Assembly: GCA_900548795.1 (NCBI GenBank)
Contig: URLT01000001.1
Location: forward strand, 1 to 62,146
Reading direction: 5' to 3'
DNA length: 62,146 nt
Source of the DNA: an uncultured Eubacteriales bacterium
GTDB lineage: Bacteria; Bacillota; Clostridia; Oscillospirales; Oscillospiraceae
Shown here in pieces: positions 1 to 8,300 of this stretch; the first letter of the stretch is position 1; each line of letters begins with the position of its first letter. Both the position numbers and the translations under genes were made by a program. The notes under the pieces are model-generated. The model saw only the letters and a program-made list of their open reading frames with translations. It did not search any database and had not been told where the DNA came from.

Positions 1-531
1 ACGAAATATTATCCCAATGAAACCTTGGCAGCGGCGGATGCATGGTATCAAGTCCGGGTGTGTGATGGAGCGGTCTATTTACGGGACGTGTGCAGCGCGT
101 TTTCGCTGCGGGCGCAGTGCCATCGGAGCGTCTCGGACGGGGAAGAATATGTCCTGTTCTGTGGTTCGAGCTTTCGACTCTTTTTCTTCATGGATGGTAC
201 ACAAAAAATTACGGCGTCCCTGTTAATCCAGAGATTTTGGCCGATAAAGGAAATCAAAGCAAGCCAGAGATATTTGGAAAGTACGGGTGTGGACGTTTTG
301 ACCACATGGAGCAGTGAAGATTATCTGCCGGTTTCTGGTTCGACCCGCTATATGAAGTGTTATGAATTAATCCTTCGGGAAGGCGTGGTCGTGATTGAGG
401 CGCCTACGCCCCAAAGGGTCGCGGAGGGCGTTCGGCCGGTATTTCACTACTATACGGACGAAGAATGGAGCACGGCTTGCGCGGAATGGGATGGGTACAC
501 GATCTTGGAAATCGACCGGCAGTGGGGGTGA
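1..531 (+). CDS. Membrane-associated or secreted protein of unknown function, 5' partial
   Basis: The frame is open from base 1 and ends at TGA 529-531, so the N-terminus lies outside the window; the in-frame TTG at 25 has no ribosome binding site and is probably not the start. I do not recognise a family. The C-terminal part (LREGVVVIEAPTPQ, then HYYTDEEWSTACAEW) aligns by eye with the C-terminus of the protein on the minus strand at 61134-61817 (EDGVVIEQ, then YYYTYEEWPAADAAW). The two are therefore paralogues. The distant copy has an N-terminal membrane anchor, and the missing part here may hold one too. An IS5-type MITE follows 56 bases after the stop. Function unknown; I am confident it is coding because of the paralogy. 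Confidence 0.65.
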   Translation, partial: TKYYPNETLAAADAWYQVRVCDGAVYLRDVCSAFSLRAQCHRSVSDGEEYVLFCGSSFRLFFFMDGTQKITASLLIQRFWPIKEIKASQRYLESTGVDVLTTWSSEDYLPVSGSTRYMKCYELILREGVVVIEAPTPQRVAEGVRPVFHYYTDEEWSTACAEWDGYTILEIDRQWG

Positions 532-587
532 GCTTGGTTTTTAGACCGGGAAATCATGTTATGAAGCTGATATGATCGTTTTGCTAA

Positions 588-747
588 GGAACCTCTGAAT
601 CAATCGGCTGCGGCGCTCAGCGGGCCTTTTGCCCCAACTGATCGGTTTGAAAATCTTGAAATACGAAAAGGATTCCTGCAATTTCCAAACCTCAATTTGG
701 AGACAAAATCCCTCGCTGACCGCTCTTGCGATTGAATCAGAGCTTCC
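588..747. mobile_element. IS5-type MITE, copy 1 (160 bp)
   Basis: A non-coding element bounded by imperfect terminal inverted repeats: left end GGAACCTCTGAATCAATCG, right end the inverse with GCTTCC in place of GGTTCC. It is flanked by CTAA on the left and CTAG on the right, both fitting the YTAR target preference of IS5-family elements. A second copy lies in opposite orientation at 61988-62146, nearly identical along its length. The ends match those of the degraded IS5-family element at 42230-43018, the likely source of transposase in trans. Confidence 0.85.
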
Positions 748-756
748 CTAGTATAA

Positions 757-795
757 GCCGGGGGCTGCGGCAGTTTGCCTGCCGCAGCCCCCGGC
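757..795. terminator. Perfect GC-rich hairpin, terminator-like
   Basis: A 17-bp perfect stem (757-773 with 779-795) with a 5-base loop. On the plus strand it is followed by a T-rich run (GCTTTATTTT); on the minus strand it lies just past the stop of the SLH remnant. It probably terminates minus-strand transcription coming from NUDIX-galE. Confidence 0.7.
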
Positions 796-799
796 TGCT

Positions 800-928
800 T
801 TATTTTGCGATGTCTCGGTACAGGAAGGTCACGACCTGCGCGCGGGTGCAGGTGTCGTCGGGGCTGAAGGTCGTGTCGGACGTGCCGTTCGTGATGTCCG
901 TTTCGACCGCCCAGAGGGCGGGGCTGCG
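800..928 (-). pseudogene. Remnant of an S-layer homology (SLH) domain protein
   Basis: The minus strand reads ALWAVETDITNGTSDTTF, then SPDDTCTRAQVVTFLYRDIAK and a TAA stop. This is the classic second half of an SLH repeat (T/ITNGTS..TFSPD...TRAQ.V.FLYR). There is no start codon or upstream SLH sequence: the reading frame runs into the end of galE in a different frame. It is therefore the C-terminal tail of a lost SLH protein, left behind next to an SLH phosphatase island that starts about 1.5 kb further on. Confidence 0.8.
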
Positions 929-935
929 GGGACGG

Positions 936-1940
936 TCAGCTTGCAGAGGTCTGCACGAAGTTCCAACTGTCGCGGCACATCTGCTCGAGCGTCTTTTCGG
1001 TTTTCCAGCCCAAAAGGCGCTCGGCCTTCGAGGCGTCCGCCCAGCAGCGCGCGAGATCCCCGGCGCGGCGCGCGCCGATCTGATAGGGGACGGGAACGCC
1101 GGTGGCCTGCTCGAAGGTGCCGATCAGCTCGAGCACGCTCGTGCCGTTTCCGGTGCCGAGGTTGATGGCCTCCGCGCCGGTGTGCTCCTGCGCATATTCG
1201 ATCGCGCAAAGATGCCCCTTGGCAAGGTCGACGACGTGCAGATAGTCGCGCAGGCAGGTGCCGTCGGGCGTGTCATAGTCGTCGCCGAACACCGTCAGCA
1301 TCCGAAGCTGGCCGGCCGCGACGCGGACAAGATACGGCATCAGGTTGTTCGGGATCCCGGATGGGTCGTCGCCCAGCAGACCGGACTCGTGCGCGCCGAT
1401 GGGGTTGAAATAACGCAGCAGCACGGCCGAAAAATCCGGCTTTGCGGCGGCATAGTCGCGGAGGATCTGCTCGCTCATGACCTTCGTCCAGCCATAGGGA
1501 TTGGTGCAAAGATGCGCAGGCATCGTCTCGACATAGGGAACCGGATTTTCAGGGCCGTAGACCGTTGCGGAGGACGAGAAGATCAGACGCTTGCAGCCGA
1601 ATTCCTCCATGACCTCCAGCAGCGTCAGCAGGGCGTCAAGGTTATTGCGATAATAGCGCAGCGGCTGGCTCACGCTCTCGCCGACGGCCTTCAGCCCGGC
1701 AAAATGGATCACGGCGCTGATCTCGTGCGCCTGAAACACGGCGCGCAGGGCGGCGCGGTCGCCGACGTCCTGCTCAAAAAAGGCCGGACGCACCCCGGTG
1801 ATATGCTCGATGCGGTCGAGCACCTCGGCGTTGGAATTGACCAGATTGTCCACGATCACGGGCTCATAGCCCGCTTGGATCAGCTCCACACAGGTGTGGC
1901 TTCCGATGAAGCCCATGCCTCCGGCAACAAGAATTTTCAT
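936..1940 (-). CDS. galE: UDP-glucose 4-epimerase
   Basis: A 334-residue short-chain dehydrogenase-type epimerase that interconverts UDP-glucose and UDP-galactose (Leloir pathway and supply of galactosyl precursors); cytoplasmic. The NAD-binding glycine motif GGMGFIGSH is at residues 7-15. The catalytic Ser of the SSSATVYG motif (S124) and the YxxxK pair (Y149, K153) sit at the same numbers as in the E. coli enzyme. The length is normal and a good GGAGG site precedes the ATG. The start overlaps the end of the NUDIX gene by 4 bases, so the two are translationally coupled. An SLH remnant lies directly downstream. Confidence 0.97.
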   Translation of the reverse strand: MKILVAGGMGFIGSHTCVELIQAGYEPVIVDNLVNSNAEVLDRIEHITGVRPAFFEQDVGDRAALRAVFQAHEISAVIHFAGLKAVGESVSQPLRYYRNNLDALLTLLEVMEEFGCKRLIFSSSATVYGPENPVPYVETMPAHLCTNPYGWTKVMSEQILRDYAAAKPDFSAVLLRYFNPIGAHESGLLGDDPSGIPNNLMPYLVRVAAGQLRMLTVFGDDYDTPDGTCLRDYLHVVDLAKGHLCAIEYAQEHTGAEAINLGTGNGTSVLELIGTFEQATGVPVPYQIGARRAGDLARCWADASKAERLLGWKTEKTLEQMCRDSWNFVQTSAS

Positions 1941-2413
1941 AGTGGCATTCCTCCGTTTTCCTCAGCCCACCGGAGGATCAGGTCGCGGTGGGTGATGACT
2001 GTTTGAAGCGCCGAGAGCTCCTCCGGCGCAAAGAAACGTAATTGCAGGGACTCGGCGCTGGGCTTGAGCTCGGGCAGACGCTCGAGCCTTGCGCGAAACA
2101 GGACGATGACCATGCGCCAGACCGTGCCGTCGCGGTAAGCTGCGATGCGCTCGTCCTGCGTGGTCAGAACGTGGGTAAAGGCGGCCTCTGGAAGAAACAG
2201 CCCCGTCTCCTCGCGCAGCTCCCGCGCGATGCCCTGCGTCTCGCGCTCGCCGTGCCGCAGGCGGCCGCCGATCAGACCCCACCGGCCACAGTCCCACCGC
2301 TTTTCAAGCAGCAGGCGCCCCTCGGCCTCGAGCAGCACGTTTGTCCCGATGCGGGTCGGGCTGTTCGGCCGCGGCGCGGCCGGGTCGTTGCAGAAATAGC
2401 GCCCGATCTCCAT
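1937..2413 (-). CDS. NUDIX hydrolase
   Basis: About 158 residues. A full NUDIX box starts at GRLRHGE and runs to RELREETGL, fitting G-x5-E-x7-R-E-U-x-E-E-x-G-U, so a Mg-dependent pyrophosphohydrolase acting on a nucleoside diphosphate linked to another group. The substrate cannot be read from the sequence. I place the start at ATG 2413 (MEIGRYF), 7-8 bases after a GAGGGTG site; a GTG at 2422 would add three residues. It is the first gene of a two-gene unit with galE, which suggests, without proof, a sugar-nucleotide or housecleaning role. Confidence 0.9.
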   Translation of the reverse strand: MEIGRYFCNDPAAPRPNSPTRIGTNVLLEAEGRLLLEKRWDCGRWGLIGGRLRHGERETQGIARELREETGLFLPEAAFTHVLTTQDERIAAYRDGTVWRMVIVLFRARLERLPELKPSAESLQLRFFAPEELSALQTVITHRDLILRWAEENGGMPL

Positions 2414-2491
2414 ACGGCTCACCCTCGTCTCTCCCGAAGGGCGGCGAAGCGGCCGCAGCCTCCGAATTTTACAGCAATATTATAGCACCGA

Positions 2492-4999
2492 TCAGGATTT
2501 TTGCAACATCTGATTCATGCGCATCAGGAGCGCGGCGACCTGCGCACGCGTGGCGGAGTGCGACGGCTCCAGCCAGAGCGTCCCGTCGGATGCCTTGCTG
2601 CCGCGCAAAAGACCGGACTCGATCGCCCAGCCGACTCCCTCGCGGGCATAAGAGCTGACGCGGTCGGCGTCGGCAAAGCCGTCCGGGATGGGGGAGACGT
2701 CGACGGAGCGGTCGAGATAGCGCGCGTAGCGCAGCAAAATGACGGCGATCTGCTCGCGGGTGACGGGTGCATCCGGATCGAAGCGGTCGTTTCCGACGCC
2801 GTCGACGATGCCGCAAGCCCATGCCCAGCGAACTGCGGCGCTATAGTAGCTGCGCTCCGAGACGTCGATGAAGTGCAGTTGCTCCGGCATCTCCTTTCGG
2901 CCGTCTGCGCGCCAGAGCACGGTGACGAGCATAGCGCGGGTCATGGTGCTCTCCGGCTCAAAGCAGCCTTGGCCGCAGCCGTTGAAGAGCGAGCGGGAGA
3001 GCACGTAGTCGATCGACTCGTGATACCATGCGGAGCGGTCGACGTCGGTGAATTCCAGACAGGGGTCTGACGGCGCTGGAGGATCAACGGGCGCGGGAGG
3101 ATCGACCGGCGCGGGAGGATCAACAGGTGTGGGAGGGTCGACCGGGTCAGTGCCGCCTACCTTGGTGAAAACGGCGTGGACGGTGCAGTCGGCGTGTACA
3201 TTCGGGATCACGTAATACTCGGCGGGCTCAATGTCGTCCCCGTCGACCACCAGACGGGACAGCTCCCAGCCGTCGTCCGGTTGGATGGCAATGGCCACGC
3301 GCGAGCCCTTCTCCGCGCGACGCGTGGGCGTGATGTAGCCGCTGCCCTCGAAGCTGGTCGTGATGAGATAGGCCGGGGCACGGTAGCTGCCGTTGATATA
3401 GTGCGCGTTCGGGTCGACAAAGAGCAGACCGTCGTTTTCCTTGCCCTCCTGCTCGAGCACGCGCAGGAAGCTCTCGTTGTCGACCTGCGTGCTGTCCACA
3501 CATTTTTGGCTCCACGACGCAAACGGTGTGTTCGAGGCGGTGGCGATGTATTCGTTCACGGAGACGCGAAGGTGCTTGTCGGCATAGCCGGAGACGAATT
3601 TACCGTTTTGATAGATGCATACACCGTCCTCAACAAGTGCTGTGACGGTCGAGCCGGAATAATAGCAGTCGATGCCGCTCATGCGCAGACCGAGGCCTCG
3701 GCCGGAGCCGATGCCCCAGCTCAGAACGTTGAGCAGCTCGGAATAGGTCAGGTCATAGACAAAGAGCCGGTTGCAGAACGGCGCGATGGTATAGACGTCG
3801 CCCTTGGTGATGTAGCGGCGGCTGCCGTCAAGCAGAAGCTCCGTCCGGATGCCGCCCTTGTTGGTGAAGGAGACCTTCGAGCCGGTGGCGCGGTTGGCCA
3901 TGTCGGTCATCCAGTTGCCGCCCGTGCTGGAGAAGGGATTGTTGCCGATCTGAGCGGTGCTGATGCTGACGGTCACATAACCGAGACGCTTCGACAGCTC
4001 ATCTTGCACCTTTGACAGATAATACCGGCTCAGCTCGAGCACGGAGGGCGAAAGCTCCGCAGCATTGGCGGGCGTGTCGGTCATGCGGCTGTCGGCATCC
4101 TGAAGGCTTTTGATCTCAGAATTGCGCACCTCCACGCCGCTGCCGTCAAAGCACAGCTCGGCATAGGCATAGCCGGTCGCCTTCGCTGCCGACTGGATAT
4201 AGGAAACGCTGCCGTAGGAGCCGTCCTGACCGGTGTGGGAGTGGCCGCCGCAGACCAGATCGATCGACGAGCTGCCGGAGACCTGCGCGGCCAAGGACGA
4301 GGCGTCCATGTGCGCAAGCAGAATGACGGCGTCGGCCTGCTCGGTGGATTTGAGGCGCTTAGCGAGCGATTCCACGCGGTAGATGTCGGATTGAATGGTA
4401 TAGGGCGCGATTTGAGAGGCCATGATCGACGAGCTATAGGTGTCGGCGTAGCCGATCACCGCCACGCGCACGTCGCGGGTCTTCCCGGAGGGGGAGACGG
4501 CGGTCTTGTTCAAAATGACATAATCCTGCGTGAAATTTACGCGGTCGGACGTGCCGGCGTAGTAAATGTTGGAGGCGAGAACGGGAACCGTGCTGTCGTG
4601 CTCCACGCCGTCGAGGGTGTAGCGCGTCATGGTGCCGTCGGAGTCGGTCGTGGTCGTGATGCCCCAGTCGAATTCGTGGTTGCCGAGCGCCACGGCGTCG
4701 TAGCCCATCACGTCGTATGCTGCGACCAACGGCTCGCCGTTTTGCAGGTTGGAGATCGCGTTGCCCTGATAAATATCGCCGCCGTCGAGCAGCACCGTGC
4801 GGGTGCTGTCCCCGGTGCGGGCGTCGTCGACCTTGTCGGCGATATAGGCCATGCGGTACAGCGAGACCGGATCGCCGCCGGACGTGGTGGTCTCAACCAA
4901 AAAACCGTGGACGTCCGAGGTCTCGAAGACCGGGAGGGTGTAAAGCTCGGCGGCCTGCGCGCCCATCACGGGGAGCAGAGCCGTCAGCAGCGCGAGCAC
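2492..4999 (-). CDS. SLH-anchored 5'-nucleotidase / metallophosphatase (probable frameshift in signal peptide)
   Basis: Calcineurin-like metallophosphatase plus 5'-nucleotidase C-terminal domain (UshA type). Visible metal motifs: SDVHG near the N-terminus, DGGDIYQG, GNHEFDWG at about 106-113, GGHSHT at about 251-256; the C-terminal domain contains GGIRTELL and GDVYTIAPFCNR. A proline-rich linker of PVDPPAP repeats at about 620-646 leads to three SLH repeats (about 650-835), which bind secondary cell-wall polymers. The export signal LALLTALLPVMGAQA is present, but in this frame only a GTG at 4999 with no Shine-Dalgarno is available. A better start, ATG 5028 preceded by AAAGGA, reads MKRSTRLVSA and then runs out of frame. 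One missing base near 4999 would explain this. Paralogous to the second nucleotidase module of the next gene, which is transcribed divergently. Confidence 0.9.
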   Translation of the reverse strand: MLALLTALLPVMGAQAAELYTLPVFETSDVHGFLVETTTSGGDPVSLYRMAYIADKVDDARTGDSTRTVLLDGGDIYQGNAISNLQNGEPLVAAYDVMGYDAVALGNHEFDWGITTTTDSDGTMTRYTLDGVEHDSTVPVLASNIYYAGTSDRVNFTQDYVILNKTAVSPSGKTRDVRVAVIGYADTYSSSIMASQIAPYTIQSDIYRVESLAKRLKSTEQADAVILLAHMDASSLAAQVSGSSSIDLVCGGHSHTGQDGSYGSVSYIQSAAKATGYAYAELCFDGSGVEVRNSEIKSLQDADSRMTDTPANAAELSPSVLELSRYYLSKVQDELSKRLGYVTVSISTAQIGNNPFSSTGGNWMTDMANRATGSKVSFTNKGGIRTELLLDGSRRYITKGDVYTIAPFCNRLFVYDLTYSELLNVLSWGIGSGRGLGLRMSGIDCYYSGSTVTALVEDGVCIYQNGKFVSGYADKHLRVSVNEYIATASNTPFASWSQKCVDSTQVDNESFLRVLEQEGKENDGLLFVDPNAHYINGSYRAPAYLITTSFEGSGYITPTRRAEKGSRVAIAIQPDDGWELSRLVVDGDDIEPAEYYVIPNVHADCTVHAVFTKVGGTDPVDPPTPVDPPAPVDPPAPVDPPAPSDPCLEFTDVDRSAWYHESIDYVLSRSLFNGCGQGCFEPESTMTRAMLVTVLWRADGRKEMPEQLHFIDVSERSYYSAAVRWAWACGIVDGVGNDRFDPDAPVTREQIAVILLRYARYLDRSVDVSPIPDGFADADRVSSYAREGVGWAIESGLLRGSKASDGTLWLEPSHSATRAQVAALLMRMNQMLQKS

Positions 5000-5067
5000 G
5001 CAGAGACGAGCCGCGTAGATCGTTTCATTGGGATCCGTCCTTTTATTTATTATATATAGTATCCTGC

Positions 5068-5147
5068 GCGAAGGCTCCGACGGGACGGCTCGATCCGACC
5101 GGGAGCCTTCGCAGCTTCATTGTATCACAGAGCGGATAGCGCGTCAA
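5068..5147 (-). promoter_or_regulatory. Promoter and leader hairpin of the minus-strand nucleotidase gene
   Basis: On the minus strand, TTGACG (5142-5147), a 17-base spacer and TACAAT (5119-5124) form a good sigma-A promoter. The leader then carries an 11-bp perfect stem (5068-5078 with 5102-5112) enclosing a large GC-rich loop, ahead of an AAAGGA site and the ATG at 5028. The stem may stabilise the mRNA or regulate it; no known riboswitch class is recognised. Confidence 0.6.
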
Positions 5148-5261
5148 GTCGAACGGACGCGGAACCGGTCGAGAAAGGGGAGCGCAGGGAAGGCGGTCTT
5201 GGACAAATTGCCGAGAAACAGCGTGATATTTTGTTGATTAATACAATTTTAAGAAAGCTTC

Positions 5262-5290
5262 TGGACAAAGATTGTAAAAGATGCTATACT
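5262..5290 (+). promoter_or_regulatory. Sigma-A promoter of the 2025-residue phosphatase gene
   Basis: TGGACA (5262-5267), 17-base spacer, TATACT (5285-5290). The same hexamers and spacer length occur in front of the second plus-strand phosphatase gene (11604-11632), with CTGGACAA shared around the -35. The leader contains an 8-bp stem (5309-5316 with 5344-5351) followed by a T-rich stretch. Confidence 0.7.
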
Positions 5291-5380
5291 GACGCTGTGG
5301 ACGGCAGGAGACCGCCCATATCATGTTCGGGGAGACTGCGTCAGGCGGTCTTTCACTTTTCAGTAAAAGGAGAGTCGTTT

Positions 5381-8300
5381 ATGAAAAAGCTATCCCGCGT
5401 TCTTTCGGCACTGCTGGTGCTCTGCATGATCCTGTCGCTGCTTCCGACGGTCTTTGCAGAGGAGAACAAATCTGACTTTGCGTTCCTTGTGACGTCCGAT
5501 TTGCACGGCCAGATCTTTGCTACGGATTATACGGTCGACGCTTCACAGAGCGGAACCTATAAACGTGGCCTGACCCGCGTCGCTTCGTACATCAAGGAAA
5601 TGAAGCAGCAGTACGGCGACAATCTGTATGTTGCCGACATGGGCGACACGATCCAGGGCGCTCCGCTGACGTATTATTATGCGTTCAACAAGCCCGAGGC
5701 AGATCCTCCGGCCGTTAAGGCGTTCCGCACCATCGGTTACGATATGTGGGTCGTCGGCAACCACGAGTTCAACTACGGCCTGACCATTCTCAACCGTCAG
5801 CTCGACTATGCGACCTCTCCTGCCACCGAGACGGAAAAGCAGCTCAGCGTCTGCATGGCCAACTATCTCGACGCCGCCACCAACAGCGACGAGAGCAAGG
5901 ACTGGAAGACGTGGAAGAACTATGAGCCTTACGTCATCAAGGACTTCGACGGCGTGAAGGTTGCCGTCATCGGCTTCGGCAACCCCAACATTCCCACGTG
6001 GGACATTCCCGCGAACTGGGAGGGCATCTATTTTGCCAACATCATCGACACCTATAAGCACTATGAGCCGGAAATGAAGGAAAAGGCCGACATGATCGTC
6101 GTTGTTGCCCACAGCGGCGTGAATTCCGATGAGAAGTCCGACTTCATCGAGCAGCTCGTTCAGGAGACGGACTCCATCGCCTTCGCATTCTCCGGCCATG
6201 AGCATAACAACAAGGATTGGACGATCAAAAACGCCAAGGGCGAGGACGTCCATGTGCTCCAGCCCTTCACCAAGGCGCGCGCCATCGCGCAGGTGAAGGT
6301 CTCCTACGACAAGACCACCGGCAAGGCCGACATTGACACCTCGTTGGTGGATATGGAGAACTACAAGCTCGACGAAGACCTCGTCAAGGTTCTCCAGCCC
6401 TATGAGGACGCGACATGGAAGGAGTACATGCTCGAGAAGATCGGCACGGCAAGCGAGGCCTTCTCCGCCGCCGACCTCGGCACGAAGCCGTCTGCGTTCA
6501 TGGATCTGGTCAACACCGTCCAGCTCTGGGGCGCCTACGACAACACCGGCGAGAACACGCCCGACAATCCGAAGGACGACACGCCGGCACAGCTCTCCAT
6601 CTCCGCGCCGCTGACCTCCGGCGACAACCCGAACATCATCGACAAGGGTGATATTTACCTCGGCGATATGTTCAAGCTCTATCGCTTTGAAAACTGGTTC
6701 TATCAGATCACCATGAAGGGCGAGGAGATCCATCAGTGGCTCGAGTTTGCCGCGACGAAGATCAAGACGGACGCCACCGGCAAGCCCTATGTCAGCTCCG
6801 GCGATCTGACCTATTATGACGTCATTTACGGCGACGGCTTCTCCTATGTGATCGACTACACGAAGCCTGCGGGCAGCCGCATCGTCTCCATGACCTACGA
6901 GGGCAAGCCCATCGCAGCCAACCGGACCTTCACCGTGGTCGTGAACAACTATCGCTATAACGGCGGCGGCAAATATGTCGACTGGCTCAATTCCCACGGC
7001 TGCAATTTTGTTGCAAACGATCCCGCACGCGTGATCTACTCGACGCAGTTCGACATGATCCAGGGCGAGGACAAGGGTCAGGCCAGAAACCTTCTGACCG
7101 ACTACATCCGCAAAGAGGGCACCATCACCCCGACCGTCACCTCCACGTGGTCGCTCGCCACGGGCTACAAGACCTTCGAGATCTTTGAGACCACGGACGT
7201 GCACGGCTATCTGACGGACACCTCCAGCGGCAAACCGGAGACGTTCCAGTATCGCCTTGCGCGCATCGCGAAGATCGTCAAGGACGCCAGAGCCAATGCC
7301 GCGAACAACGGCGTGCTGCTCTTTGACGGCGGCGATATTTATCAGGGCACGCCCGTTTCCAACCTGATCTACGGCAACGCTCTGCGCGCGGCCTATGACA
7401 ACATGGGCTATGACGCCGTCGCGCTCGGCAACCACGAGTTCGACTGGGACGTCACCAAGTACGCCACGGACGCCGAGGGCACCATGCCCGCCTATGAGGT
7501 CGGCAGCTTCACCGGCGACAGCAGCATTCCCGTTCTGGCCTATAACCTCTTTGACGCCGGAACGACGACGCACGCCTCCATCGTGAAGGATTATGTGATC
7601 CTCGATAAGGACGGCGTGTCCATCGCGGTGATCGGCTACATCCCCGACTATTCCATGGACATCATGGCCGCGAAGATCGCCCCGTATGACATCGATCCCG
7701 ACCTCGATAAGCTCAACGCGAAGATCGACAGCGTGATCGCCGCGGAGAAGCCCGACGTCGTGATGGTGCTTGCGCACGATAGCCCGGCGCATCTTGCCAG
7801 AGCGCTTGACCCCGACAAGGTCGATCTCGTTTTGGGCGGCCACTCTCACACCGCGAGCTTTGGCGTCGCCGATAACGGCATCGCCTACATCCAGGGCAAC
7901 TGCCAGGCCAAGGGCTATGCCAACGCCAAGCTCCAGTACAACACCGTCACCGGCGAGGCCGAGGTGCTGGCTCCCAGCTATATCTCCATCACCGACAAGA
8001 AGGATGCCCTTTACGACAACGACGAAAACAAGGCCAACCTCGATCCGGACGTGCTTGCCATCAGCCATGCGGCATGGGACACCGTCAAGGATCAGATGGA
8101 AGAGGTGCTCGGCACGGTCGACCGCAGCATCACGCGCCGCGCAAAGATCGGCAAGAGCACGAACACCATCGCGGGCAACTGGCTTACGGGCCTGATGCTC
8201 GAGGCCACGAAGGACATGAACACCGTCGTCGCCTTCGCGAACAGCGGCGGCATCCGCTGCGACCTGATGATGGAGGAGGGCGCGACCACCCGCAACATCA

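Noticed and set aside
726..2006. A 426-codon plus-strand frame across galE
   Set aside because: Antisense to galE and the SLH remnant, both clear from motifs on the minus strand.
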